Counted from the stretch's first letter, positions 17,291-24,422 are shown. The stretch: DNA of 32,604 nucleotides from an uncultured Adlercreutzia sp. (GCA_947426355.1 CANEDU010000010.1:1-32604), one strand, 5' to 3'. Notes: generated by a model not told the origin, from the letters alone. Made by a program: numbers and translations.

Positions 17291-17315
17291 GCGCTTCCTG
17301 CGGGAGGCGCTTTTT
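17291..17315 (+). terminator. Riboswitch expression-platform terminator
   Basis: GCGCTTCC pairs with GGAGGCGC (with G-U pairs) around a TGCG loop and is followed by TTTTT. It sits between the aptamer and the thiM start, so TPP binding is expected to favour this hairpin and stop transcription. Confidence 0.8.
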
Positions 17316-17359
17316 GCGCAGCCCGCGGCCAGCACCCCGGCTTCCGGAGAGGAACCGCC

Positions 17360-18235
17360 ATGACCGAACCTTCCGCCACCCGCACCGAAGCAGAGCTGCG
17401 CGCGCTTATGGCCCGCGCCGTGCGCGAGGTGCGCGAGGCCAACCCGCTCGCCCCCTCTATCACCAACACCGTGACCCAGAACTTCGTCGCCAATGCCCAG
17501 CTGGCCGCAGGCGGCTCGGCTGCCATGGTGTACCTGCCCGACGAGGGCGAATGCGTGGCGGCCATGGGCGGCGCCGTCTACATCAACCTGGGCACGCTGC
17601 TGCCCATCTATGAAGAGAGCATCCCCCGCACCACCCATGCGCTTTCTGCGGCGGGCAAGCCCTGGGTACTCGATCCGGTGGGCGTAGGTATCGGCAACCT
17701 GCGCACCCAGCTCATTCGGACTGTCCGCGACGATAAACCGGCTCTCTTGCGCGGCAACGCCTCAGAGATTATCGCCGTGGCGGAGTTGTGGGGGCTCGAT
17801 GGCGCCGCGGCGGCGGGCGCCGATGGCCCGCGCGGCGTTGACACCACCGATTCCGTCGACGCCGCCGAGCGCGCCGCCGTGGCCATCGCGCGCTTCACCG
17901 GCGGGGCCGTGGCCGCATCGGGCGCCACCGACCTCGTTACCGACGGCGCCACCGTCGCGCGCCTTGCCGGCGGCTCTCCCCTCATGACCCGCATCACCGG
18001 TTCGGGCTGCTCGCTCGGCGGCGTCGCGGCCGTTTACGCCTGCGTGACCGATCCCTTTGTGGCGACCCTCACCGCCACAGCCGCCTATAACCTCGCCGGC
18101 GCTCGCGCGGCCGAACGGTGCACCGGCCCCGGCAGCTTCCAAGTCGCCTTCCTCGACGCTCTTTACCAGCTCACTCCCGAAGACGTCGCCGAAGCCCCTC
18201 TGCAGCTCGCCTGCGCGTCCGCCGATCAGGCGTAA
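17360..18235 (+). CDS. thiM: Hydroxyethylthiazole kinase
   Basis: The 291-aa protein phosphorylates 4-methyl-5-(2-hydroxyethyl)thiazole for salvage into thiamine phosphate. ThiM signatures are NPLAPSITNTVTQNFVANAQLAAGGSAAM, INLGTL, GKPWVLDPVGVG, LLRGNASEI and the catalytic-loop ITGSGCSLGGVAA. The start at ATG 17360 has a GAGAGGAA site upstream; the longer track ORF reads into the riboswitch terminator. It is under TPP riboswitch control. thiD and thiE are not in the window. A thiamine-binding protein gene follows, so this is a small thiazole/thiamine salvage cluster. Confidence 0.95.
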   Translation: MTEPSATRTEAELRALMARAVREVREANPLAPSITNTVTQNFVANAQLAAGGSAAMVYLPDEGECVAAMGGAVYINLGTLLPIYEESIPRTTHALSAAGKPWVLDPVGVGIGNLRTQLIRTVRDDKPALLRGNASEIIAVAELWGLDGAAAAGADGPRGVDTTDSVDAAERAAVAIARFTGGAVAASGATDLVTDGATVARLAGGSPLMTRITGSGCSLGGVAAVYACVTDPFVATLTATAAYNLAGARAAERCTGPGSFQVAFLDALYQLTPEDVAEAPLQLACASADQA

Positions 18236-18266
18236 TTCCGTTTGAATTTTTCAGGATTTCGACCGG

Positions 18267-18293
18267 AAATGCCACTTTATGCCCGAAATGGCA
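18267..18293 (-). repeat. Palindromic repeat family A, copy 1 (inverted orientation)
   Basis: The reverse complement reads TGCCATTTCGGGCAT then AAAGTGGCATTT. It is nearly identical to copy 3, in opposite orientation. The ends TGCCATTT and AAGTGGCA can pair. Confidence 0.7.
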
Positions 18294-18301
18294 CGAATCT
18301 C

Positions 18302-18330
18302 TGCCATTTCGACTCTTAAGTGGCATTTTT
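18302..18330 (+). repeat. Palindromic repeat family A, copy 2
   Basis: TGCCATTTCGACTCTT then AAGTGGCATTTTT. The arms form an 8-bp stem with one G-U pair. The trailing T5 means this copy could also serve as the thiM terminator. Confidence 0.7.
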
Positions 18331-18353
18331 GCGCCCGCACACCCCTTTTACCC

Positions 18354-18381
18354 TGCCATTTCGGGCACGAAGTGGCATTTT
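18354..18381 (+). repeat. Palindromic repeat family A, copy 3
   Basis: TGCCATTTCGGGCACG then AAGTGGCATTTT, again a stem followed by T4. It lies 34 bases before the start of the thiamine-binding protein gene. Together with copy 1 it could form a large 27-bp inverted-repeat stem around copy 2. Confidence 0.7.
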
Positions 18382-18414
18382 CCTACGAAACTCGCGAACA
18401 GAAGGAGTATCCCC

Positions 18415-18711
18415 ATGAACACCTTGATTGCTGTCGCTATCGCGCCCTTTGGCGTGGGAGACGAGCTGGCACCCTACGTGGCCGAGGCGGTCCGCGTCAT
18501 TCGCGACTCGGGCCTTCCCTATCGCACCACCTCTATGTTCACGGAAATCGAGGGCGAATGGGACGAGGTGATGGCCGTCGTGAAGGAGGCCACGTTCGCG
18601 CTGGCCGAACAGGGCATCCGCACCGAGGTGGTTTTGAAGGCCGACATTCGCCCTGGCCACACCAACACCATCAACCGCAAAATTGAAAAGGTGGACGAGC
18701 TGCTCGCGTAA
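18415..18711 (+). CDS. MTH1187/YqgV-like thiamine-binding protein (DUF77)
   Basis: This 98-aa protein of the MTH1187 family has a ferredoxin-like alpha/beta fold that multimerises. It begins MNTLIAVAIAPFGVGDELAPYVAEAVRVI and carries the typical YRTTSMFTEIEGEWDEVMAVVKEA segment and PGHTNTINRKIEKVDELL tail. Family members have been reported to bind thiamine or related ligands. Its place after riboswitch-controlled thiM supports a thiamine role. The start is marked by GAAGGAG. Three family-A repeats separate it from thiM, so it may be expressed by read-through or from its own promoter. Confidence 0.85.
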   Translation: MNTLIAVAIAPFGVGDELAPYVAEAVRVIRDSGLPYRTTSMFTEIEGEWDEVMAVVKEATFALAEQGIRTEVVLKADIRPGHTNTINRKIEKVDELLA

Positions 18712-18801
18712 CAGCTTTCCGTCCGAACTCTGGCCATTGGAAGGACAGGGATAGCTTGCGGCTATTATGAATCGCGAGAACACGAGCCGGAAGGAGCTCC
18801 C

Positions 18802-19548
18802 ATGAAGCGTACGGTTATCCACATTGACGAGGAGAAGTGCACGGGTTGCCGCCTGTGCGTCGATGCCTGCCACGAGGGCGCCATCGGCATGGTAGGCGGC
18901 AAAGCCCGCCTTCTGCGCGACGACTACTGCGACGGATTGGGCGATTGCCTGCCCGCTTGCCCCACCGGCGCCATCACGTTCGTTGAACGCGAGGCCGCGC
19001 CCTACGACGAGCATGCCGTCGCCCGGCACCTGGCCGCACGCGCAGTGGCGGAACAGATTGCCGAAGACGACCTCGACCGCACCATCGCCGATGTGGCCCT
19101 CCAAGGTTGTCCCGGCTCGCGCGCTCGTAGCCTTGCCGCAGACGCAGACCCCACCGACGCTGCGCCCTCCGTCGCCGCCATGCCGAGCCGCCTTATGCAG
19201 TGGCCGGCGCAAATCAAGCTCGTTCCCACGCAGGCGCCCTACTACAACGGCCACGGCCTGCTCATCGCCGCCGACTGCACCGCCTTCGCCTGCGCCAGCT
19301 TCCACGAGCGCTTCATGCGCGGCAACGTGACCATCATTGGATGCCCCAAGCTGGACGAGGGCTCTTACACCGAAAAGCTTGCCACCATCATCGCGACCAA
19401 CGACATCACCTCGGTCACGGTAGCCCGCATGGAGGTGCCCTGCTGCGGAGGCCTTGAGCGCGCCGCCGCCGAGGCCCACGCCCGCTCCGGCAAGGACATT
19501 CCCTTCGAAGTCGTCACGTTCTCCGTCACCGGCGACGTCATCAGCTAG
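18802..19548 (+). CDS. Two-cluster [4Fe-4S] ferredoxin-domain protein with conserved C-terminal domain
   Basis: The 248-aa protein has an N-terminal dicluster ferredoxin (residues 1-60): CTGCRLCVDAC, then YCDGLGDCLPACPTGAI. A C-terminal ~130-residue domain contains further cysteines (LIAADCTAFACASFHERFM, VTIIGCPKLDEG, EVPCCGGLERA). No signal peptide or membrane segment is present, so it is cytoplasmic. Proteins of this build are widespread in anaerobes and usually annotated only as 4Fe-4S binding proteins; their reaction is not known to me. A clear GGAAGGAG precedes the ATG. It is 90 bases after the thiamine-binding gene on the same strand, without an obvious functional link. Confidence 0.85.
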   Translation: MKRTVIHIDEEKCTGCRLCVDACHEGAIGMVGGKARLLRDDYCDGLGDCLPACPTGAITFVEREAAPYDEHAVARHLAARAVAEQIAEDDLDRTIADVALQGCPGSRARSLAADADPTDAAPSVAAMPSRLMQWPAQIKLVPTQAPYYNGHGLLIAADCTAFACASFHERFMRGNVTIIGCPKLDEGSYTEKLATIIATNDITSVTVARMEVPCCGGLERAAAEAHARSGKDIPFEVVTFSVTGDVIS

Positions 19549-19759
19549 CTCGCCACCAACAACGCGACTCCAACGCCCTTGATGCAAATCACAGCTTCGC
19601 CCCTCGTTGGCAGCAAGTCGTTCCGAAGGCTTCGTCGCAACGACTTTCCTCCGTCGGTAAAACCAAATGCACACGCGCCCATAGCCAAGCCCTGCCGGAC
19701 ACCCGCAAAAGGGAAAACGCCCCGAAACTAGCCCGTTTCCGCCTCCAGGGACGTCAGCG

Positions 19760-20263
19760 TCAAACTTGGTGCGCGCGGGCTATCAGGTCGGCCATTTCGG
19801 CAGCGGTCTTGGTGGCGATGTTGGCGCGCTTGGCGAGCTCCTTGTCGTGGGTCACCAAGTAACGCGCTTTGCACAACTCGCAGGCGGCGAGCACCGAGCC
19901 ATCCTCGTAGTCGGAGGTGATGTCGCGATAGTGCCGGGCCAGCCACGCCGTGCGATCGTCCAGGGGAATTGAAACCGCCAAATCGGTCATGTGATCGACG
20001 CAGCTCCAAGCGAAGTCATTTATGCCGCGCGCCGTGCACTCGTCAACCGCGCCTCCGTTTTCGCGCACCTTTTGCTTCAGGTATTTCCCCACTATGTAGA
20101 AAACCTCGTTGACGGCATCTGCCGGCGTTCCCAGATTGGCGTTGTACTTCTCCGCAACACAAACGAAACGCGCCGCCTCTTCGTGGAGGGGACGTTCTTT
20201 CAGATAGAAATCGAGCCAGATGTTCTTATCCACGACAATAGCGTTCTCACCCGTTTTCACCAA
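19760..20263 (-). CDS. PIN-domain ribonuclease toxin (VapC-like)
   Basis: The 167-aa protein has a PIN fold. The first acidic motif is IVVDKNIWLDFYL, a second acidic residue lies in DAVNEVFYIVG, and the third motif is DYEDGSVLAACELCKARYLVTHDKEL. These supply the metal-binding acids of VapC-type RNases. Its start overlaps the stop of the upstream antitoxin gene by seven bases, the classic toxin-antitoxin arrangement with antitoxin first. It is longer than typical VapC (about 130 aa). Targets are unknown. Confidence 0.85.
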   Translation of the reverse strand: MVKTGENAIVVDKNIWLDFYLKERPLHEEAARFVCVAEKYNANLGTPADAVNEVFYIVGKYLKQKVRENGGAVDECTARGINDFAWSCVDHMTDLAVSIPLDDRTAWLARHYRDITSDYEDGSVLAACELCKARYLVTHDKELAKRANIATKTAAEMADLIARAHQV

Positions 20264-20619
20264 AGCCCCCTCTCGACCATCTTCTCGACTTTCGCTTCGT
20301 AGAGAAGCTCTTCTAGGTCCTCGTCGGTGAGCACCCGCGAAGGATTAGGAGGAATCCCCAGTGCCTCCCGCTGGGCCTGAAGTGATGCCAAGAAATCTTC
20401 GACAGCCTGGACGCGCTTCTCGCCTTCATCTTGGGCCGTGGCCCCTTCCGACCCCAAGAGGCGCCGAAGCTGCTCCTCGGACTCGTCGTCGTAGCGGGTG
20501 GCACACTCGTACAGCCGGCGCATGGCCTCCGACGGCGTGCACCCGAAGCTGGCGAAGCGCTCATCGCCGCGGCGCTTGAGCTCGGCATCAATTCGGAAGT
20601 TCATCTGAGCATTCGGCAC
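20257..20619 (-). CDS. RelB/DinJ-like ribbon-helix-helix antitoxin
   Basis: The 120-aa protein begins MPNAQMNFRIDAELKRRGDERFASFGCTPSEAMRRLYECA. This is the ribbon-helix-helix pattern of RelB/DinJ antitoxins (a beta strand, then 'AELK...G.TPSEA..RL'). The acidic, Leu-rich C-terminal half (RVLTDEDLEELLYEAKVEKMVERGLW) would wrap the toxin. The start is GTG, with AAAGGAG five to six bases upstream. It is co-transcribed with and overlaps the PIN toxin. A RelB-like antitoxin with a PIN toxin, rather than a RelE toxin, is a mixed pairing. Confidence 0.82.
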   Translation of the reverse strand: MPNAQMNFRIDAELKRRGDERFASFGCTPSEAMRRLYECATRYDDESEEQLRRLLGSEGATAQDEGEKRVQAVEDFLASLQAQREALGIPPNPSRVLTDEDLEELLYEAKVEKMVERGLW

Positions 20620-20635
20620 AACCGCTCCTTTCTAT

Positions 20636-20656
20636 TGCTAGCAGTATAGCATGCAT
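20636..20656 (-). promoter_or_regulatory. Toxin-antitoxin promoter -10 and flanking palindromes
   Basis: On the minus strand TATACT (20648-20643) lies about 23 bases before the antitoxin GTG. It is flanked by the palindromes TGCTAGCA (20636-20643) and GCATGC/ATGCAT (20649-20656). These are plausible binding sites for the ribbon-helix-helix antitoxin acting as autorepressor (inference). The -35 match is poor. Confidence 0.45.
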
Positions 20657-20673
20657 GAAAGGTCTCAATGAAC

Positions 20674-20697
20674 GGAAGTGAATGGCGTTTCGTTTCC
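20674..20697. repeat. Palindromic repeat family B, copy 1
   Basis: GGAAGTGAATGG then CGTTTCGTTTCC. It aligns without gaps to copies 2 and 3 and is internally self-complementary with G-U or mismatch positions. Confidence 0.65.
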
Positions 20698-20712
20698 ATA
20701 ATTTGATTTAGA

Positions 20713-20736
20713 AGAAGCGAACGGCGCTTCGCTCCC
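20713..20736. repeat. Palindromic repeat family B, copy 2
   Basis: AGAAGCGAACGG then CGCTTCGCTCCC, 39 bases after copy 1 (start to start). The arms GAAGCGAA and TTCGCTCC are nearly self-complementary. Both copies lie in the 233-base gap before the tandem MarR gene. Confidence 0.65.
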
Positions 20737-20816
20737 GCTCATTGGACTTCTATGGTCCAAGCAACCCCAGGATGGCTCAACTTAGCCAATCATCCTTCGT
20801 TTTCCAGCCACCGCGC

Positions 20817-20846
20817 CTAACAGCTCAAGCGAGCTTTAGCTAAAAT
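20817..20846 (+). promoter_or_regulatory. Promoter of the tandem MarR gene (leaderless)
   Basis: CTAACA (20817-20822) and TAAAAT (20841-20846) are spaced 18 bp. The -10 ends six bases before ATG 20853, so transcription would start at the initiation codon. No Shine-Dalgarno exists, which fits a leaderless mRNA. Confidence 0.5.
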
Positions 20847-20852
20847 GACCCT

Positions 20853-21746
20853 ATGGGCAAAGTAGCAAATTCTCACCAGATGATGACAGTTACTGTCGAG
20901 CACTTTCGACAGGTATCACATTGCGTGCGAGAGAACCTGGGCCTGACCTACAACGAGCTCCTTGCCCTTATTGCGCTTTACGAAACCAGAACGACGCTTG
21001 GCGCTTCGGATCTTGCAGATTATCTTTTACTGCAGAGAAAAACAACTTGGAATATTCTGCTCGCTTTAGAAGACCGGGGGCTCGTCTCGAAAACGGTCGA
21101 AGAAGACGACCACCGAACCATGAGATGCGCTCTGACGGTCAAAGGAGAAGACGCAGCCGCCCGAGGGGCCGAAATAATTGCCGGGCTCCTCCGTGAACGA
21201 TTCCTGCGGAACTTGCAAGATGAAGAGTTTTTCAAATTTATGCGAGATTCCTCCATGGACAGCTGCGACTTTGCTCGCGGGCATCACGTCGACGCGCTGT
21301 CCGTCCAGCCAGATCGAAAGCTCTACTTCGGCTCGTCACACCTGCTTTTATGGCGCGTAACGATTGACGAATGGAAGCGAGCTATTCGAGGCCTTGCGCC
21401 CTTTAGTCTCGCCGAATACCGCGCTCTCGATGTTCTGGAATCCGAGGGAGTCCTCACGCCTTCTGAATTATCATCGCTCTTGCGCATTCCGCGGAGCAAC
21501 ACAACCCTTGTGCTGCAAAAGCTTGAAGGGGCAAGCCTGATACGCATCGAAGAGGATGACGATGACGGACGACAGAGAGTCATCACGCTCACCGAAGCGG
21601 GTGCCCAAAAAGCAAGCATTCTTCGCCGTGCAGTGAACGAGGTAACCCAGGCAATGCACAGTCCCATCAAGCAAAACGGGAGCATGGTGGTAGACGCATG
21701 GTACATGAGAATGTACCTTAATCTTTCAACAGAGCAGCCCAATTAG
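20853..21746 (+). CDS. Tandem MarR-like (double winged-helix) transcriptional regulator
   Basis: The 297-aa protein contains two MarR-type winged helices in one chain. The first (about 15-120) reads LGLTYNELLALIALYE, ASDLADYLLLQRKTTWNILLALEDRGLV, DDHRTMRCALTVKGED. The second (about 175-285) reads PFSLAEYRALDVLESEG, PSELSSLLRIPRSNTTLVLQKLEGASLIRI, DDGRQRVITLTEAGAQ. MarR proteins normally dimerise; this one could bind as an internal pseudo-dimer. Base composition looks more A/T-rich than in neighbouring genes. It precedes flavoprotein 2 by 142 bases on the same strand and probably regulates it (inference). Confidence 0.85.
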   Translation: MGKVANSHQMMTVTVEHFRQVSHCVRENLGLTYNELLALIALYETRTTLGASDLADYLLLQRKTTWNILLALEDRGLVSKTVEEDDHRTMRCALTVKGEDAAARGAEIIAGLLRERFLRNLQDEEFFKFMRDSSMDSCDFARGHHVDALSVQPDRKLYFGSSHLLLWRVTIDEWKRAIRGLAPFSLAEYRALDVLESEGVLTPSELSSLLRIPRSNTTLVLQKLEGASLIRIEEDDDDGRQRVITLTEAGAQKASILRRAVNEVTQAMHSPIKQNGSMVVDAWYMRMYLNLSTEQPN

Positions 21747-21888
21747 TCCCTTCATTGTAATCACTTTTCTGTTATTGCTTTTTAGCAAAGCTCTCACCTG
21801 GCATTCTGCGTTAGCTAGATTCAATTGCTGTAATTTTTCTGCGCCTCTATGCTCTCCTTGTTTCCACAATCAGACGAACGGAGGGATC

Positions 21889-23514
21889 ATGGAGACAATC
21901 ACAAACAAAGCAGCAGGCAATCAGCGGGGCATGAGCCGCAGGGGGTTCATCTCGGGTGCCGCCCTCGGCACCGTGGCGTTGCTGGGACTTGCGGGGTGCA
22001 CGCAGCCGAACCAGGCCAGCACGCAAAAGGAGTCCGAGCCGTCGAATCAGGGTGCGCAAGCGCCCACGACGCCTGACAACGTATCCGAGACGCTCGAGTG
22101 CGACATCGTTGTCGTAGGTGCGGGCATCTCGGGACTCGCCGCCGCTGTGCAAGCAGCAGAAAACGGCAACAAAGTCATTGTTCTCGAAAAAGGCGGCGCA
22201 GCGGGCGGCAATGGCGCGGGCACCGAAGGCGTCTTCGCCGTGGGCTCGAAGCTGCAGAAAAACCTTGGCATCGAAATCAACGAGGTAGACATCATCCGCA
22301 CCGAACTTGAAGAGGCCCAGTGGGTGACCAATGGCGCACTTTGGTACGACATGGTGCATAATTCCGCTGAGAATATCGACTGGCTGCAAGGCAACGGCGT
22401 GCAGTTCAACGGTGTTGTGGACAACTATGGCGCCGGTCTCTACAACACCATGCACTGGTTCGACAACGACTCTGCCGTAACGAGCTATATCGAGCCGATG
22501 CAGGCCACAGCCGAGCAGAACGGCGCGGAATTCCGCTTCAGCACCGCAGCGACAAGTCTTAAAGTGGATTCTGGCACCGTTTCGGGACTGTACGCCGAAG
22601 ACAGCTCGGGCAACGTCATCGAAGTTAACGCTAAAGCCGTCATCCTGGCCTCGGGAGGTATCGGAGCCAACCCCGACCTCCTCGTGCAAGCGGGCATGGC
22701 CCAAAATCAAGTGGACGAGATGATGACCAACTGCTCGCCTTCCGTGTGCGGCGATGGCTACAACATGGCCATGGCCGCGGGGGGCCGCGACTTTCTCCGC
22801 AATGCCGCCATCCAGGGCTTCCAGATGGTGAAGGCATTCGGCACGGACACAACCGTCCCCTACAACAGTCCCTTGAACGGCGGCAATGGCCTTGTTGGCA
22901 ACGGCCTGTGCGTGTGGGTCAACCAAGATGCGCGCCGCTTCAACGACGAGTCTCTGGCCATGACGTTCAACATGGCGGCCAATCTTGGCGCATGCCTCGG
23001 CAATCGAGAGTCCTATGCCATCTTCGATCAGGCTATCCTCGATGGCTGCGAATTGGACGAGGCCGACAAGAAAACGGTCGAAGATGCGTTGGCCAACAAC
23101 GACGGCACGAGCGTCTTCACGGCGAATTCGTTCGAAGAGCTCGCCGAGCACTTCGAACTGGACGCGGAAACGTTAGCGGAAACCATGGAACGCTACAATC
23201 AGTTCTGCGCCCAGGGTTTTGACGGCGAGTTCGGCAAGGCCCAGCCTTTCCTTGCCGCCATCGAAAACGGGCCATTCTACATCGCCCGCATCGATGCGCT
23301 GATCGTGGTAGTGGACGGCGGCATTATGACCAATATCCGCAGCGAGGTGCTCGACGACGCTTCTGATCCCATTCCCGGCCTGTATGCCGTCGGCTTGGAC
23401 GGAGCCATGCTTTGGCGCAACGTGTACACACAAAATATGCCCGGCACTGCTATGGCCAACAATATCAATTCCGGCCGCAACGCCGCCAACGCCGCAGCGA
23501 AACACATCGCCTAA
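21889..23514 (+). CDS. Tat-exported lipoprotein flavoprotein 2, fumarate-reductase-like family
   Basis: The 541-aa precursor has a twin-arginine signal (MSRRGFISGAALGTVALLG; Arg17-Arg18) ending in lipobox LAGC (Cys37), so it is predicted as a Tat-exported lipoprotein. A disordered Ser/Thr/Pro/Gln linker follows. The FAD motif is VVGAGISGLAAAVQAAENGNKVIVLEKGGAAGGN; the second is VILASGGIGANPDL. The region that carries the catalytic His in fumarate reductases reads LIVVVDGGIMTN, and the closing motif PGTAMANNINSGRNAANAA differs from the Arg-bearing GGN motif. It is therefore probably not a fumarate reductase. The substrate is unknown. ATG 21889 has GGAGGGATC upstream; the earlier 38 codons of the track are not used. 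Confidence 0.9.
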   Translation: METITNKAAGNQRGMSRRGFISGAALGTVALLGLAGCTQPNQASTQKESEPSNQGAQAPTTPDNVSETLECDIVVVGAGISGLAAAVQAAENGNKVIVLEKGGAAGGNGAGTEGVFAVGSKLQKNLGIEINEVDIIRTELEEAQWVTNGALWYDMVHNSAENIDWLQGNGVQFNGVVDNYGAGLYNTMHWFDNDSAVTSYIEPMQATAEQNGAEFRFSTAATSLKVDSGTVSGLYAEDSSGNVIEVNAKAVILASGGIGANPDLLVQAGMAQNQVDEMMTNCSPSVCGDGYNMAMAAGGRDFLRNAAIQGFQMVKAFGTDTTVPYNSPLNGGNGLVGNGLCVWVNQDARRFNDESLAMTFNMAANLGACLGNRESYAIFDQAILDGCELDEADKKTVEDALANNDGTSVFTANSFEELAEHFELDAETLAETMERYNQFCAQGFDGEFGKAQPFLAAIENGPFYIARIDALIVVVDGGIMTNIRSEVLDDASDPIPGLYAVGLDGAMLWRNVYTQNMPGTAMANNINSGRNAANAAAKHIA

Positions 23515-23628
23515 TACGGTTCTTGTCAGATACTGGAACTTGCCTTTCTGCACTGAGAGGCCCGTGTGGTGTGGACCCCTCGTCGCTTAACTGACAGATG
23601 GGAGTAAGTTTCACTTCTTTAAATCTCA

Positions 23629-23664
23629 ATTAGCGGAAGCGAATTGCATTTCGCTTCCGCTAAT
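23629..23664. repeat. Palindromic repeat family B, copy 3, extended to a perfect 15-bp inverted repeat
   Basis: ATTAGCGGAAGCGAA (23629-23643) and TTCGCTTCCGCTAAT (23650-23664) are perfect inverted arms around TTGCAT. The inner 24 bases match copies 1 and 2. It abuts the truncated Fic remnant and lies about 115 bases beyond flavoprotein 2. Confidence 0.85.
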
Positions 23665-23928
23665 CTTCGTCCACCTGCGCTGCTCGTAGAGCAGCCCGTC
23701 GTCAATTCTGACTACATGGCAAACGAGCTTGAGATAACCCGCAGAGCGGCAACGTCCATCATCAACAGAGCATGCGAATACGGCATATTGAAGCCCCTTG
23801 GCAATATGCGACGCGGCGATTTCTACCAAGCCCCTGAACTGATTGCCGTCCTTGACGAAATCTCGAGCATGGCCGGTATACGCCGTCTCGTGGCAGGCGC
23901 AATCAGCGTCGGGCAACCATGTCCTTGA
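23644..23928 (+). pseudogene. Fic-family protein C-terminal remnant (truncated)
   Basis: The frame from TTG 23644 gives 94 residues whose first ~8 are encoded by the palindromic repeat. From about residue 20 it reads VVNSDYMANELEITRRAATSI, INRACEYGILKPLGNMRRGD and FYQAPELIAVLDEI. This resembles the winged-helix tail found at the C-terminus of many Fic/DOC AMP-transferases, ending before AGIRRLVAG. The catalytic HPFxxGNGR domain is absent, and no upstream frame supplies it. I see no ribosome-binding site. It is best read as a relic cut at the repeat boundary; a small free-standing DNA-binding protein is a less likely alternative. Confidence 0.6.
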
Positions 23929-23947
23929 CCGTCTTCCCCCGAAGACG

Positions 23948-23982
23948 AAAAGACCCAGAGTCAACACGACCCTGGGCCTTTT
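23948..23982. terminator. Bidirectional terminator-like hairpin between Fic remnant and zinc-ribbon operon
   Basis: GACCCAGAGTC and GACCCTGGGCC form an 11-bp stem with two mismatches around AACAC. It has AAAA on the left and TTTT on the right, so it can act on either strand. It sits 40 bases past the stop of the last gene of the leftward molybdoenzyme operon. Confidence 0.75.
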
Positions 23983-24021
23983 CAAAACCCGAACTACTGG
24001 AAGAAAACCGATTGCGCAGAG

Positions 24022-24288
24022 CTATTTCGTGCCCGGTGCTTTGGGGGCCGAAGGAGCACCCGGGGCCTTGGGAGCTGCCGGGGCACCGGGAACACCAGGG
24101 GCCGCCGGGGCACCAGGGGCTGCTGGGGCGCCGGGAGCGCCCGGAGCAGGCGGGGCCGCCGGGGCGAGCGAACCTGCAGCAAGCTCAGCGCCGCAATGGG
24201 CACAAACCTGAACGCCCGGGTCGTTCATCTCTCCACACTGCGGACATTGTGTTGGCAGAGTTGAAACGTCTGAGGGTCTGAAGCACAT
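24022..24288 (-). CDS. Small zinc-ribbon protein with Ala-Pro-Gly repeat tail
   Basis: This 88-aa protein starts MCFRPSDVSTLP and has one zinc ribbon, CPQCGEMNDPGVQVCAHCGAEL (residues 15-36). A ~47-residue low-complexity tail follows, made only of Ala, Pro, Gly and a few Lys/Ser/Val (APGAPGAPAAPGAPAAPG...). The start is chosen at 24288, where AGGAG lies seven bases upstream. The ribbon matches that of the small upstream gene (24465-24647): CPxCG, PG, CxxCGAxL. It is the last gene on this strand before a terminator. The function is unknown. A PAP-rich tail suggests an extended linker or interaction arm rather than an enzyme. Confidence 0.72.
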   Translation of the reverse strand: MCFRPSDVSTLPTQCPQCGEMNDPGVQVCAHCGAELAAGSLAPAAPPAPGAPGAPAAPGAPAAPGVPGAPAAPKAPGAPSAPKAPGTK

Positions 24289-24422
24289 AACTTTCTCCTG
24301 TCTAATCAACAAAACGGCCTAACGCTCAACGCCGCCACGGGCTGGCGCGCCTCTTGCAAGATGGAGCATCGCGCTTGGGCAGTGAACAGTCCGAGGGAGT
24401 GTTTTCTCAATTCACCCTCAAG

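Noticed and set aside
18267-18381. Possible CRISPR array
   Set aside because: The three copies are palindromic, differ in orientation and have irregular spacing; there are no uniform spacers and no cas genes nearby.
19615-19646. AAGTCGTT...AACGACTT inverted repeat after the ferredoxin gene as a terminator
   Set aside because: The 8-bp stem has a 16-nt loop and no T run on either strand. The 211-base gap (19549-19759) otherwise shows nothing I can support.
18316-19674. 452-aa open frame on the minus strand
   Set aside because: Antisense to the thiamine-binding and ferredoxin genes and crosses their intergenic gap; composition is shadow-like.
24025-24165. Apparent tandem repeat (GGGGCACC/GGGAGC units)
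   Set aside because: It is the Ala-Pro-Gly codon repeat inside the small zinc-ribbon gene, not an independent DNA repeat.
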